Source: GCA-2861595 sp035525365 (GTDB lineage: Bacteria; Actinomycetota; Acidimicrobiia; Acidimicrobiales; GCA-2861595). Taken from it: a stretch of DNA of 29,996 nt. Shown here in pieces: positions 16,055 to 24,623 of the stretch. Below the pieces are notes generated by a model, which saw nothing but the letters and a program-made list of their open reading frames with translations, was not told where the DNA came from and made no database searches. Numbering within the stretch: the first letter of the stretch is position 1; the number at the start of each line of letters is the position of its first letter. The DNA is taken from assembly GCA_035525365.1 (NCBI GenBank), contig DATLEK010000030.1, forward strand, positions 1-29,996, written 5' to 3'. The position numbers and the translations under genes were made by a program.

Positions 16055-19000
16055 TCAAACCGACTCGAAGCCGTGGTCCTTGAAACGCAAAGCCGAGGCG
16101 TTCTCGCTGACAATCTTGACAACCGTGTCGGAAAACCCCTCGGCGTTGGTGGCTCGGATCTCGATCGTCACCTCGGTATCGGTCCCGACGAGGCCCTGCA
16201 GGTGCGCAACGATCTCCTGGGCGATGCGTCCGGCGTCCCTGCCGAGGCGGTCAGGGTCGGCGGCCACCACTCCGTAGAAGCGCCGGGCCACCGTGGTCGA
16301 CGAACCCACGGCCGCCATGTCACCGCCACCCGCCGCGGCCACGGCGCCGGCACCGTCCTCGTCATCCGTGGGCACCTCCACGGAGCGGTCCTCGGCGAGC
16401 TGGGCTTCGGCCACCGCGGGCTGGACGAGGAGCGTCGTGCCCCGGGCATCTGCGGCCATGCCACCGGCGACAAGTCCGGCAAAACGGCCGGGTTCACGGG
16501 GATCGGTCGCCTCGGCGACGGCAAAGCCCTCTGTCGCCCACACGGTGGATGCCGGCCCCCCGGCGACGCATGCCAGCAAGACGCCTACGTCCCTGAGGCG
16601 GTGGAGGTAGAGGTAACGGCCATAGGCCTCCCACACCTGGTTGACGGTGACCGAGCCGGCCTCCCACAGAGGTGCGAGCGGCCCATCGAGATGGAGACGC
16701 AGCAGGACCGGAGGGTAGGTGACGTAAAGGCCTCCCGTCTGCGTCAGCTTGCGGGCGGCCCGCTCGGGCAGGTGTCCCTGCCCGTCGGACTTGACCTCGT
16801 CCCACACGATCGGCCCGGTGGGCTCGGGCTGGCGGGGAACCAGCAGCCACTGGTAGGCGTCGGCCAGGCGGAGATCCACCGTGCTGCCTGCCTCGGTCGC
16901 CCGTGCCTGGGCCTGCTGGTGCTGCTGTACCGAAAGGCCGAGGGAGTCGGCCTCCGACACCACCGACGCCCAGCCGAGATGCTCGGCCACCGCCTGCTCC
17001 AGGTCCTCCACCCGGCGGTCGTCGGCGGCCAGGAACACGAGCATGTTGCGGAAGTCGCGCGGGGCGCTTCCGCGCTGGTCGAGAACCTGTTGCGCCAGCT
17101 GGAGCGCAGGGGTGGCCTCGGCCCGGGCCCGATGGGGAGTGTCCGGGCCGAGGATCACGAGGCGGGCCGAGGGCTCGTCACTCACGTCGGCAGGCCCCAG
17201 GGGCACGGCGTGGACGGCGGCGAAGTCGCCCCTGTGGGACTCCTGGGCCTTCAGCCGCACACCGATGGCCTCGTGGACCTCGTGGCGGGCCCCGGTGAGC
17301 AGCCGTTCGGCCCGGTCCCGGGCCAGGCGCGCCACTCCTGGTTGGGTGCCGTACCAGTAGCGGCCGCTGCCGGCGTAGAAGTACGTGGCCCGGTCGGCCA
17401 GGCGGTTGAGGGCGTCGCCATAGATGGCCACCGTCTCGCCGGGCAGCGCGCAGCCCAGGCGGACCCGTGCCGCATCGAGGCCCTGATTGGGCGATCCGGA
17501 CACCGGTGCGGAGCCGAGGAAGACGGCACGGGCCACCCGGCGGGCGGCGCCGTAGCGACCCAGGTTCTTGAACTCGTCGTCGAGGGCGCGGGGCAGCGAG
17601 CCGGCGCCGTCCACGTCGGCGTCGATGATGGGCTTCCAGTTGTCCTCCAGATTGCGGGTGAGCTCGGCCACGACCGCCGGGTCCGACAGCGGCACGCTGG
17701 CCGGAAGGATGAGCGGCGACTGGTCCTGGCCGGCCCACAGGGCGTGGATGACCGTGGCCATCAGGCGCAGCACGCCGCGGGTGCGCTGGAAGCGGTCGAG
17801 GGTGGACCAGTCCTCGTACAGCCGGGCGAACAGCTCGGGGTGGATCGGGTAGGCCCGCTTGATCTTCTCCATGTAGGCCGCCTCCCGGCACTCCACGGGG
17901 AACTCGCTGGCCTGGGTGCGGTACATGTCACCCACCACCCGGGCGGTGGCGTCGCGGTCGGCCAGGCGGGCCGTCTCCACCGGCTGGAACAGCCGGCGGC
18001 GCACGATCTCGAAGCTCTCCTCGGCCGTGGCCGGGCGCCACGAGGACTCCACCCGGCCGATCACCGAACGCAGGCGGCGCAGCGCCTCCCTTCCCCCGGC
18101 GCCGCCGAGCTCCACGTCGGAGCCGACCGACGACCCGTCAGTTGCCTCCGACGCCGGGATGGAGACCACCAGAAGTGCCCGTTCGGCCGCGCGGACCGCC
18201 TCGGTCAGCACCTGGGCGAAGGAGAAGTGGGTGTCGAAGGTGCCGCCCCGCAGCGAGTCGTCGTTGTACAGGGCCCGGGCGTAGGCCACCCACTCGTCGA
18301 TCAGGATCAGGCAGGGGCCGGCCCGCTCCAGCAGCGTGCGCAGGGTGTCGCCCGGGTTGCTGCTGGTGCGGTCGGCCTCGGCCAGCAGGGCGAAACCCTC
18401 GGCGCCTCCGAGCTGCCACGCCAGCTCGCCCCAGAGCGTCTGGACCACGGTGGCGTCCGGCTTGACGGTGGCCTGGCCGGGCGGGATGCGGTGACCGACG
18501 AGCACGGCTCGGCGGACCGACGGGAGTGCCTTCGCCCCGACACCGGAGACCAGGTCCTGGACCTCCTGGGGGAAGCGGTCCAGCGGCTCTCCCGAGCACA
18601 GGTGGTACAGGGCGATCATGGAGTGGGTCTTGCCGCCGCCGAAGCTCGTCTGGAGGTCGACGACGGGCGAACCGCCGCCGCCCGTCAGGCGCTCGACGGC
18701 TTGGCCGAGGAGTTGGCGCAGCCCCCCGGTGAGGAAAGTACGGCGGAAGAACTCCACGGGGTCGGCGTACTCGTCGGCGCCGTCGCCCATGGCCACCTGG
18801 TGGAGGTCGGCGGCGAACTCGGCCAGCGAGAAGCGGCCCCGGGCCACGTCGTCGTGGGGCTGGATGACCTCACGCCAGGGCCGCAGGCCGGCGGCCGGCT
18901 GGGTGAGCAGGGCCTCGGCCGACGGCGTGGCCTTGCGGGCCTGGGCCTCGAACTTGATCCGCATCAGCTCGGCCTTGGCTGTCCCCACCTCGATGGCTTC

Positions 19001-19372
19001 CCGGGCGTCCGCCGCGGTGAGCAGCCGCTCGATCGAGTCGAGAGCCCGGTAGGCGTCGTCGATGGTGAACGCGTCGTTGTGGGCCCAGCGGTTGCGCACG
19101 TCGCGAAGCTCGAACACCAGGTTGCGGTCCGACCGGCCCAGCTCGGTGCCGAAGGCCCGTTCCCACCCGTCGGCCATGATCCGCAGGAGTAGGGCCGGAT
19201 CCTGCACCGACGACTCGCCCCGGATGGGCGGGGAGGCCGAGGCCAGGTAGTCCCGCAGCCAGTCCTTGCCGGCCCGGCTCGCCGCCCGCATGCGCCGGTC
19301 GACGTAGGGGCCGAGGCCGGTGGCCAGCAGCTCGAAGGCCCGGCCCACCCGGTCCCGGTTGCTCAGTGCCAC
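16055..19372 (-). CDS. Swt1-type HEPN domain fused to DUF499 (COG1483) AAA ATPase
   Basis: 1105 residues. Residues about 1-125 resemble the Swt1-type HEPN domain, ending in LRDVRNRWAHN, where R93-x4-H98 is the HEPN ribonuclease motif. The ATPase part has Walker A FGGGKTHS (244-251) and Walker B LILIDEWVAYARAL (355-368), both typical of DUF499. A long C-terminal region includes the conserved NQVWEAYGRYLYLHRL. DUF499 proteins recur with DUF1156 methyltransferases and SNF2 helicases in defence islands. The start GTG 19372 overlaps the ligase stop by ten bases and is preceded by AGGAGG (19382-19377). The open frame extends to 20395, but that part is a shadow of the PIN and ligase genes. Activity of the HEPN as an RNase is inference. 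Confidence 0.88.
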   Translation of the reverse strand: MALSNRDRVGRAFELLATGLGPYVDRRMRAASRAGKDWLRDYLASASPPIRGESSVQDPALLLRIMADGWERAFGTELGRSDRNLVFELRDVRNRWAHNDAFTIDDAYRALDSIERLLTAADAREAIEVGTAKAELMRIKFEAQARKATPSAEALLTQPAAGLRPWREVIQPHDDVARGRFSLAEFAADLHQVAMGDGADEYADPVEFFRRTFLTGGLRQLLGQAVERLTGGGGSPVVDLQTSFGGGKTHSMIALYHLCSGEPLDRFPQEVQDLVSGVGAKALPSVRRAVLVGHRIPPGQATVKPDATVVQTLWGELAWQLGGAEGFALLAEADRTSSNPGDTLRTLLERAGPCLILIDEWVAYARALYNDDSLRGGTFDTHFSFAQVLTEAVRAAERALLVVSIPASEATDGSSVGSDVELGGAGGREALRRLRSVIGRVESSWRPATAEESFEIVRRRLFQPVETARLADRDATARVVGDMYRTQASEFPVECREAAYMEKIKRAYPIHPELFARLYEDWSTLDRFQRTRGVLRLMATVIHALWAGQDQSPLILPASVPLSDPAVVAELTRNLEDNWKPIIDADVDGAGSLPRALDDEFKNLGRYGAARRVARAVFLGSAPVSGSPNQGLDAARVRLGCALPGETVAIYGDALNRLADRATYFYAGSGRYWYGTQPGVARLARDRAERLLTGARHEVHEAIGVRLKAQESHRGDFAAVHAVPLGPADVSDEPSARLVILGPDTPHRARAEATPALQLAQQVLDQRGSAPRDFRNMLVFLAADDRRVEDLEQAVAEHLGWASVVSEADSLGLSVQQHQQAQARATEAGSTVDLRLADAYQWLLVPRQPEPTGPIVWDEVKSDGQGHLPERAARKLTQTGGLYVTYPPVLLRLHLDGPLAPLWEAGSVTVNQVWEAYGRYLYLHRLRDVGVLLACVAGGPASTVWATEGFAVAEATDPREPGRFAGLVAGGMAADARGTTLLVQPAVAEAQLAEDRSVEVPTDDEDGAGAVAAAGGGDMAAVGSSTTVARRFYGVVAADPDRLGRDAGRIAQEIVAHLQGLVGTDTEVTIEIRATNAEGFSDTVVKIVSENASALRFKDHGFESV

Positions 19373-20043
19373 GACGCCTCCTGGTCGACCAGCCGGTTGC
19401 GGGGACGGCGTCCCTTGCTCCAGGTGTCGTCGTCGAGCCGGTCGAAGCCGGCCCGCAGCATCTTGGCCCGCTCGCTCGGGTCCTGCAGGCTGCGGACGAC
19501 CACGCCCTCCATCGGCCCAGGCCCGAAGGCCGACTGTCCCATCAGCTCCTCGATCACGTTGGTCCCTCCCGGCAGGCCCCGCCAAAGCTCCGGCGTCGTG
19601 GCCAGGCCGGCTTCCCGGCACGCCACGTTCCGCTCGTCCACACCGGCGAAGCCCGATCCCTCCGTCCACAGGTCGAGGACCATCAGGTAGGCGGGTAAGC
19701 GGTCGTAGGCCACGGAGTGGGTCAGGAGCAGCCACTCGGCGTAGACGGCGGAACCGCCTGCCAGCACCAGCCGCATCGCCTCGTCGTTCTCGGCCAGCCA
19801 CGCCCGCAGCGGTCCCAGTTGGCCGGCCCGGTCCATGGCTCCCGGCCCGGATCGCAGGGAGCAGCTGACCCGACCGGCCTCCAGCCACACGGCCACGTTG
19901 GCGCCGTCCAGCTTCTCCTCCACCACCACCGGCTGGGCGAGCAGCCCGGAGACCTCGTCCGCGCCGAGGACGATGTCGTCGCGCGTGCCACGACCCGCCA
20001 CCAGATGGGCGATACGGGGGTAGGCCGGCGGGGCGGCCGTCAT
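19363..20043 (-). CDS. Small RNA/DNA ligase (Rnl2-like nucleotidyltransferase)
   Basis: 226 residues with the full set of covalent-nucleotidyltransferase motifs in order: motif I EEKLDGANV (42-50, adenylated Lys44), motif III YAEWLL (101-106, E103), motif IIIa LMVLDLW (120-126), motif IV PMEGVVVR (177-184, E179) and motif V RAKMLR (192-197, K194). The single domain without an OB fold fits the RNA ligase 2-like family (PF09414-type) and suggests RNA end-sealing, though a DNA substrate cannot be excluded. The start ATG 20043 overlaps the PIN stop (ATGA), and the stop overlaps the DUF499 start by ten bases, so all three are coupled. The presence of all motifs argues for activity. Confidence 0.85.
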   Translation of the reverse strand: MTAAPPAYPRIAHLVAGRGTRDDIVLGADEVSGLLAQPVVVEEKLDGANVAVWLEAGRVSCSLRSGPGAMDRAGQLGPLRAWLAENDEAMRLVLAGGSAVYAEWLLLTHSVAYDRLPAYLMVLDLWTEGSGFAGVDERNVACREAGLATTPELWRGLPGGTNVIEELMGQSAFGPGPMEGVVVRSLQDPSERAKMLRAGFDRLDDDTWSKGRRPRNRLVDQEASWH

Positions 20044-20516
20044 GATGCGGCGGCCTGGGCGGCGAGGCCGGCGTCGAGCGTCCACACCTGCACCGAGGCG
20101 GCCGCCGACCCGGACAGGAGCTGGTCGCGCTCGACCAGGAGGGCGACATCGCCGGCGCCGACCCTCGCCGCCGCCAGCGCCTGGAGGGACTGCCCGGTGG
20201 AGTCGCCGGCGCACAGCGACGACAGGAACTCCGGGCCGAGCCTGGTCTGGAGAACGCGCCAGGGGCTCTGCTCGGCGACGGCCAGCTCCAGCAGCCGTAC
20301 CAGGCGGCCCGCCACCTCGAAGCGGTTACCGTCGGCCTGGGCGATGTGGTTCCCGGTCTCGATGACGGCGGTGATGGGGATGACGAAGCGCTCACCGGCC
20401 TGGTGCCGCTCGTCGGCTTCCTCCTTCAGTGCGCGGGCCCGCTCCGGCGAGCTCTTGCCCGGCACCTCGAGCAGCTCGCACAGCACCGATGTGTCCACGA
20501 AGGTGAAGGTGGTCAT
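20040..20516 (-). CDS. PIN-domain nuclease
   Basis: 158 residues. The four acidic residues of a PIN active site can be placed: D8 in FVDTSVL, E53 in VIETGNH, D123 in GAGDVALL and D148 in VWTLDAGL. Length and layout match single-domain PIN ribonucleases such as VapC-type toxins. No VapB-like antitoxin gene adjoins it. Instead it overlaps the AAA ATPase stop by four bases upstream (ATGA) and the ligase start by four bases downstream, so it sits between a possible regulator and a possible repair enzyme. The substrate is unknown; RNA is usual for the fold. Confidence 0.82.
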   Translation of the reverse strand: MTTFTFVDTSVLCELLEVPGKSSPERARALKEEADERHQAGERFVIPITAVIETGNHIAQADGNRFEVAGRLVRLLELAVAEQSPWRVLQTRLGPEFLSSLCAGDSTGQSLQALAAARVGAGDVALLVERDQLLSGSAAASVQVWTLDAGLAAQAAAS

Positions 20517-21820
20517 CCGGCCGACCGGAAGATCTCGGCCAGCGCCTCCGAGGGGCTCTGCGCCGGCGCGTCACGCCGGCGAAGCCGGTCGCGCTCGGCC
20601 GAGCGACCCAGGCCGCCGGCGGCCACGATGTCGACGTAGTTGGGCAGGTCCACCAGGCGGTGAAGAGCACTGCGGCCGTCGCGGTCGCGCTGGCACACCA
20701 CCACGCTGCGGTGTTCGTCGCCGGACAGGGCGTCGAGCAGGGCCGGGCTGTGGGCGGTGGCGAGGGCCCGCACCCGGCGGCGCACCACCTCCTCCCGCAC
20801 CAGCCCTATCAGCAGCAGAGCCTGCGACGCGTGCAGGCCGTTCTCCAGCTCTTCGATCACCAGGGTCGTCTGGCCGAGGGCGTCCTCGGAGGCCAGGGCC
20901 TCGGGCACGGTGTCCAGGGTGGGCGCCTGAAGGAGGGCCACCAGGATGGCGAGGAAGCGCAGCGAGCCGTCGCTCATGACCCGCGCCGGCACCGGCTGGT
21001 CGTGGCCGGCGAAGCGCTCCACCAGGGTGAGCATCACGTCGTCGAGGTCGGACCGGGCGGTGGTCACGTCCACCACGTCCTGCTCGTTCAGCCGGGTCAT
21101 GGCGCCCCGCACGCGCTCGGCCGTGCCGGGGTCGTCGAGCAGCGAGGCGACGGCGGCCGACAAATTCACCGCGTCGCGGTGCAGCACCACGTCGCGCCGG
21201 GGCACGTACTGGCGCATCAGGCTCGGTACCGGGTCGAGCACGAACACCGAGCGCAGAGCGGCCAGGGCCTGGGCCGCTGCCAGATGCACCTTCTGGCCCT
21301 CAGTGGTGGCGGGGACCCGGGCCAGGACCTGAGAGCTGAGGAGCCGGGTGGCACGGAAGGCCAGCGGCCGGCTCATGCCCGAGGGCGGGAACTGCGGCCA
21401 CCGGGCGTCGATGTCGCCGGAGTCGCCCCGAGGCTCATCGGTGACGAGCAGGTCGCGCTCGTCGTCCCGCAGGCGCTCGGCCACCACCTGGACCACCGGG
21501 TCGACGCGAACGGACACGTCGAGGTGCACCCGCTTCTCGCCGGTGCGCACGGTACAGCCGAGCGAGAAGGCCGACTCGCCGAATGGCGGGCAGCCAGCCG
21601 CGCCGCCTCGCACGGCTGGGCCCTCGCGCCCGCCGTCGAGGGCGTCCCGCAGGTCCTCCCCGCTCGCGATGCGGGCCAGGGCCCATAGCCCGTCGAGCGC
21701 GTTGGACTTGCCGCTGCCGTTGCGACCGACCAGCAGCGTGAGCTCGTCCAGCGGCAGCACCGCGTCCTTGAAGCTCTTGAAGGCGGTGAGGCGGACCTCT
21801 TCGATGACCGAGGTGTCCAT
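20513..21820 (-). CDS. AAA ATPase (AAA_15/AAA_21, RecF/OLD-like)
   Basis: 435 residues. VRLTAFKSFKDAVLPL (about 9-24) leads to Walker A GRNGSGKSN (32-40). Near the C-terminus are the signature-like VMSDGSLRFLAILVALL, Walker B LVIEELENGLH (320-330) and the switch ATAHSP. There is no TOPRIM domain, unlike OLD nucleases. Related ATPases commonly pair with a small nuclease or effector in defence modules such as PARIS and RloA/RloB; here the partner in that position is a PIN protein. The start ATG 21820 is five bases after the methyltransferase stop, and its ribosome-binding site GGAGGG (21835-21830) lies inside the end of that gene. The frame extends upstream to 21976, but that part is a shadow. 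Confidence 0.88.
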   Translation of the reverse strand: MDTSVIEEVRLTAFKSFKDAVLPLDELTLLVGRNGSGKSNALDGLWALARIASGEDLRDALDGGREGPAVRGGAAGCPPFGESAFSLGCTVRTGEKRVHLDVSVRVDPVVQVVAERLRDDERDLLVTDEPRGDSGDIDARWPQFPPSGMSRPLAFRATRLLSSQVLARVPATTEGQKVHLAAAQALAALRSVFVLDPVPSLMRQYVPRRDVVLHRDAVNLSAAVASLLDDPGTAERVRGAMTRLNEQDVVDVTTARSDLDDVMLTLVERFAGHDQPVPARVMSDGSLRFLAILVALLQAPTLDTVPEALASEDALGQTTLVIEELENGLHASQALLLIGLVREEVVRRRVRALATAHSPALLDALSGDEHRSVVVCQRDRDGRSALHRLVDLPNYVDIVAAGGLGRSAERDRLRRRDAPAQSPSEALAEIFRSAG

Positions 21821-21825
21821 GGCGC

Positions 21826-24519
21826 TCAACCCTCCACCGTATCGACCGGCGCCAGCACGCCCTGACCGGTCTCCGGCCGCTCGGCCAGGCGAACCAGCTC
21901 CGACCACGAGGTGACCAGGGCGTCGTGGTCGAGGGCCTCCGCCGGCCGGGTGGCGAGACTGGTGGCCGCCAGCCACTGGGCCAGGTCCCGGGCCGCGTCA
22001 CCCCAGCGCCGGCATTTCCGCAGCAGGTCGGCCGCCGCCGCCTCCCCGCCGGCCGACGTGAGCCGCTTCACCAGGTGCTGGGTGACCTCCCACACGGTTG
22101 GGCGGGTGTCGGTGGCAGGGTCCCATCCGTCGGGCAGCCCGGCGCGGGGGACCAGCGCCACCTTGCCCTTGGCGCCGGTGGCGATCCCAGCCCGCTGCAA
22201 AGCCTCGAGCGAGGTCACGGTCGTCTTGCACAGCTTCTCGGCGTCGTCGTACGTGCCGGGCTCGAAGCCGTGGTCCTTGAACCAACCCATGGCCCAGCGG
22301 GTCTCGTTGTCAAGGTCGCCCACGAACTCGTCGAGCACCTCGGCCGACACCTGGCTTATGAGGTTGAGCGCGGCACCGACCGTCATGGCGGCGCCGGTGG
22401 GCTCGATGACCTTGGAGAACCGGGAGAACACCGCCATGCCCGGCCCGATGGCCGCGGGGCCAAGGTCGATGGTGGAGATGTCGCCCTCCTGCAGCTTGCG
22501 GATGGCCCGGGGCAACTCGGCGTGGAGAGCGGCCACCAGGCCCTGGCGGTCAGTTGACCTGGCCGTCGCCTCCTGGCGCCGGCACACCAGCACCATGTAG
22601 GAGGCGAGGGCGTTGGTGCCAAGGCCGATCTGGCGACTGCTGTGGGTGGCGTGGACCGGCCACGTGCCAACAATGCGTAACCCCGCTGCCAGGATTGCGG
22701 AGAGCATCGCGTCCCATGCGGTGGAAGTCGCCAACCCATCGCCATCGGACTCCTCCTGGCGGTGGGCGTAGACGACCACCATTGGCAATCCAGGCGCCGA
22801 GGCCGTCGCCAGCGACTGGAACGCCTCCGTAAACCCTTCCACGAAATACTTGCCGGCTTCCGCTTTGCTGCCGCCATGGCGGTAGGGCGCAGCGATCAAT
22901 TCATTCGCCTTGGGTGTGGCCACGGTGGCGAATAGGTCGGGATGTATCGCGGATAACGAACGGCGTAGCCACACGTAAAAAAAATCAGACAGGTCGGCAT
23001 AGGCGATTTGGGCAAAATACGGAGGATCCGTAGCTAGTAATACCGGGGAAGCAAGCTGACTACCAGCCACCCGGGCATCCGCCTGAAAGGTCCGGCTCGG
23101 GGCCGGCGGAAGAGGGAGAGTGCGGAGTCCTCGTGCAACCGAGTCGAGTTGTCCGAGCCAATCGCCAACGGAACCTCCGAACGGATTTACCTCTGGGAAG
23201 TCCCACACCATCGGAAGAGCCTGCCGAGCAAATGCTGGAAGCGCCTGTGCGGACCCGTTCCGCGCATCGATATACCAACGGCACTGTGTCGAATTCGACA
23301 TTGCGAGCTTACTGACGCAGAGTCCGAGAACCGAGGAGATGGCTCGGCCATACAGATTGTCACCCCCGTCGCCGGCGACCCACGTTGGCATTTCGCGTAC
23401 ACAATCGGCGAAGGCGCCAAGGGCGACGAGTTGACGGTTGGTATACAGGTCGGCATGCGTAGTAATGCCGTACAGCCCAACGTTGATAGTCGCCTTGCCA
23501 ACAAGTTCAACCTCTGGAGCGTCGGTGGGAGTTCGGGCAGTGGTAACCGAAACAGCGTCCCCTGGCCCTACGTAGCGCCGGCCGTCCTCGCCTTGGATGG
23601 CAGTTGCTAGAAGTTGCACACCAAGGCGGCGCGCGTCACCTTCCTCCCGGATGTGTCCGAAGCCGATTGGCTCGCCACAGACCAAACATCGGCCTCCCGC
23701 CCTTGTAACCGTCCGAAGCTGGCTCGGCCCCGCGGTGCCCTTCCGGACTTCGAAGCACACGGGGTGACCGGGGCGGAAGTCCGTCGGCTCGATCCACGTG
23801 AGCCCGCCTCTTCTCTTTGAAAGCCAGAATGAACTGACGAGCGGGGCCGGCGCTCGGCAGGCCGGATTGCGGCAGGTCACCGTCCGCGCCCAGAGCCAGG
23901 CGATCACGGTGCCGCCACCGGGAGGCTCCGGGTAGAGGTGGCCGATCTCGCCCCACACCCGCTCACGTACCCGCTCGGCGTAGTGGCGGCAGTCGGCCAG
24001 GAAGCCCTCCAGTGGGCCGCCGCCGGCCGTGCCCGCCAGCCTGCCGGGATCAGCCACCAGCGCCGGCCGGCCGGCCACCTGGGGCAGCAGCTCCGTGAGC
24101 ACCCGGGTGATGAGCACGGGCACCGGGTTGAGGTCGCTGCCGGCCGCCGGCAGCCCCAGACGCTGGGCCTCCACCAGCGTGGAACCGCCGCCGCAGAAGG
24201 GGTCGAAGACGGTGGGCGGCTGACCGCCGGTGGCATCCATGAGCACCTTGTGGGCCTCGGCCAAAGTGGCCGCGTCGGGCGGGTTGCCGTCGGGCGGCAC
24301 CAGGCGCTCCACCATGCGCAGGAGCTCGGCCCGCGCCGGGCCGTCACCGGGGTCGTCGACCAGGGCGGCGAACAGGAGGGCCCGCCAGGCCGGCGTGGGC
24401 ATGGGCGCGAACCACTTGTGGACGTTCTTGATGGTGCCCGTCTTCTTGTCCTTGTCCCGCCGGCAGGCGGCGCTGATGGCCTCCAGCGGCAGGGCCACCT
24501 CTATCAGCTTGGGGCTCAC
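21826..24519 (-). CDS. DUF1156 (COG1743) Zn-ribbon adenine-specific DNA methyltransferase
   Basis: 897 residues. The DUF1156 N-terminus KLIEVALPLEAIS is followed by KNVHKWFAPMPTPAWRALLF, SAM motif DPFCGGGS (106-113), a cysteine insert of zinc-ribbon type (CRNPAC near 216-221, CLVC near 278-281) and catalytic DPPY (498-501). N6-adenine methylation of DNA is the family expectation. GTG 24519 (SPKLIEV) was chosen as start because it gives the family N-terminus; TTG 24549 would add ten residues. Neither has a good ribosome-binding site. It leads the operon. Bases about 22670-23830 have much lower GC than the rest, covering the zinc ribbon to just beyond DPPY. It may modify self DNA or act in restriction with the helicase. 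Confidence 0.9.
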   Translation of the reverse strand: MSPKLIEVALPLEAISAACRRDKDKKTGTIKNVHKWFAPMPTPAWRALLFAALVDDPGDGPARAELLRMVERLVPPDGNPPDAATLAEAHKVLMDATGGQPPTVFDPFCGGGSTLVEAQRLGLPAAGSDLNPVPVLITRVLTELLPQVAGRPALVADPGRLAGTAGGGPLEGFLADCRHYAERVRERVWGEIGHLYPEPPGGGTVIAWLWARTVTCRNPACRAPAPLVSSFWLSKRRGGLTWIEPTDFRPGHPVCFEVRKGTAGPSQLRTVTRAGGRCLVCGEPIGFGHIREEGDARRLGVQLLATAIQGEDGRRYVGPGDAVSVTTARTPTDAPEVELVGKATINVGLYGITTHADLYTNRQLVALGAFADCVREMPTWVAGDGGDNLYGRAISSVLGLCVSKLAMSNSTQCRWYIDARNGSAQALPAFARQALPMVWDFPEVNPFGGSVGDWLGQLDSVARGLRTLPLPPAPSRTFQADARVAGSQLASPVLLATDPPYFAQIAYADLSDFFYVWLRRSLSAIHPDLFATVATPKANELIAAPYRHGGSKAEAGKYFVEGFTEAFQSLATASAPGLPMVVVYAHRQEESDGDGLATSTAWDAMLSAILAAGLRIVGTWPVHATHSSRQIGLGTNALASYMVLVCRRQEATARSTDRQGLVAALHAELPRAIRKLQEGDISTIDLGPAAIGPGMAVFSRFSKVIEPTGAAMTVGAALNLISQVSAEVLDEFVGDLDNETRWAMGWFKDHGFEPGTYDDAEKLCKTTVTSLEALQRAGIATGAKGKVALVPRAGLPDGWDPATDTRPTVWEVTQHLVKRLTSAGGEAAAADLLRKCRRWGDAARDLAQWLAATSLATRPAEALDHDALVTSWSELVRLAERPETGQGVLAPVDTVEG
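22670..23830. other. Low-GC segment inside the methyltransferase gene
   Basis: The 60-base blocks beginning at 22921, 22981, 23281 and 23461 contain 33, 28, 32 and 31 G+C, against 47 in blocks at 22021 and 24001 of the same gene. The reading frame stays open across it and the DPPY motif lies within it. Edges are approximate. The composition suggests that the central part, including the presumed target-recognition region, was acquired separately from the flanks. Confidence 0.75.
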
Positions 24520-24554
24520 GACGGGCGCCCGCGAATGACACGCGTGCAACTGTG

Positions 24555-24616
24555 GTTCGGTTCACTTCGCAGGCGTTCCGATCGCGCAACTTCCCGAAAG
24601 TGTTCGGTACACTTCG
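24555..24616. promoter_or_regulatory. Repeated operator-like sites and Fic promoter in the divergent Fic/methyltransferase region
   Basis: GTTCGGTTCACTTCG (24555-24569) and GTTCGGTACACTTCG (24602-24616) match at 14 of 15 bases, 47 bases apart. The second lies in a perfect inverted repeat, AAGTGT-TCGGT-ACACTT (24598-24614). TACACT at 24608-24613 fits a -10 box and ends 10 bases before GTG 24624 of the Fic gene. The palindrome therefore covers the -10, as an autorepressor site would. No -10 for the methyltransferase operon was recognised on the minus strand. The stretch has lower GC3 than real coding sequence. Confidence 0.5.
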
Positions 24617-24623
24617 ATTTGCC

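Noticed and set aside
15755..19192. A 1145-codon plus-strand open frame
   Set aside because: It lies antisense to the DUF499 gene, whose motifs (Walker A/B, HEPN) are clear. The plus-strand protein has no recognisable domain and a composition typical of antisense frames in high-GC DNA.
19373..20395. Extension of the DUF499 protein upstream to 20395
   Set aside because: The extra 341 residues are an out-of-frame reading of the PIN and ligase genes, and AGGAGG precedes GTG 19372.
20040..20516. Classical VapBC toxin-antitoxin pair
   Set aside because: The PIN protein has no small antitoxin gene beside it; the neighbours are a full AAA ATPase and a ligase.
24552..24623. Upstream GTG start of Fic at 24552
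   Set aside because: The added 24 codons have poor third-position GC and contain the palindrome and -10-like box, so the stretch looks regulatory; not fully excluded.
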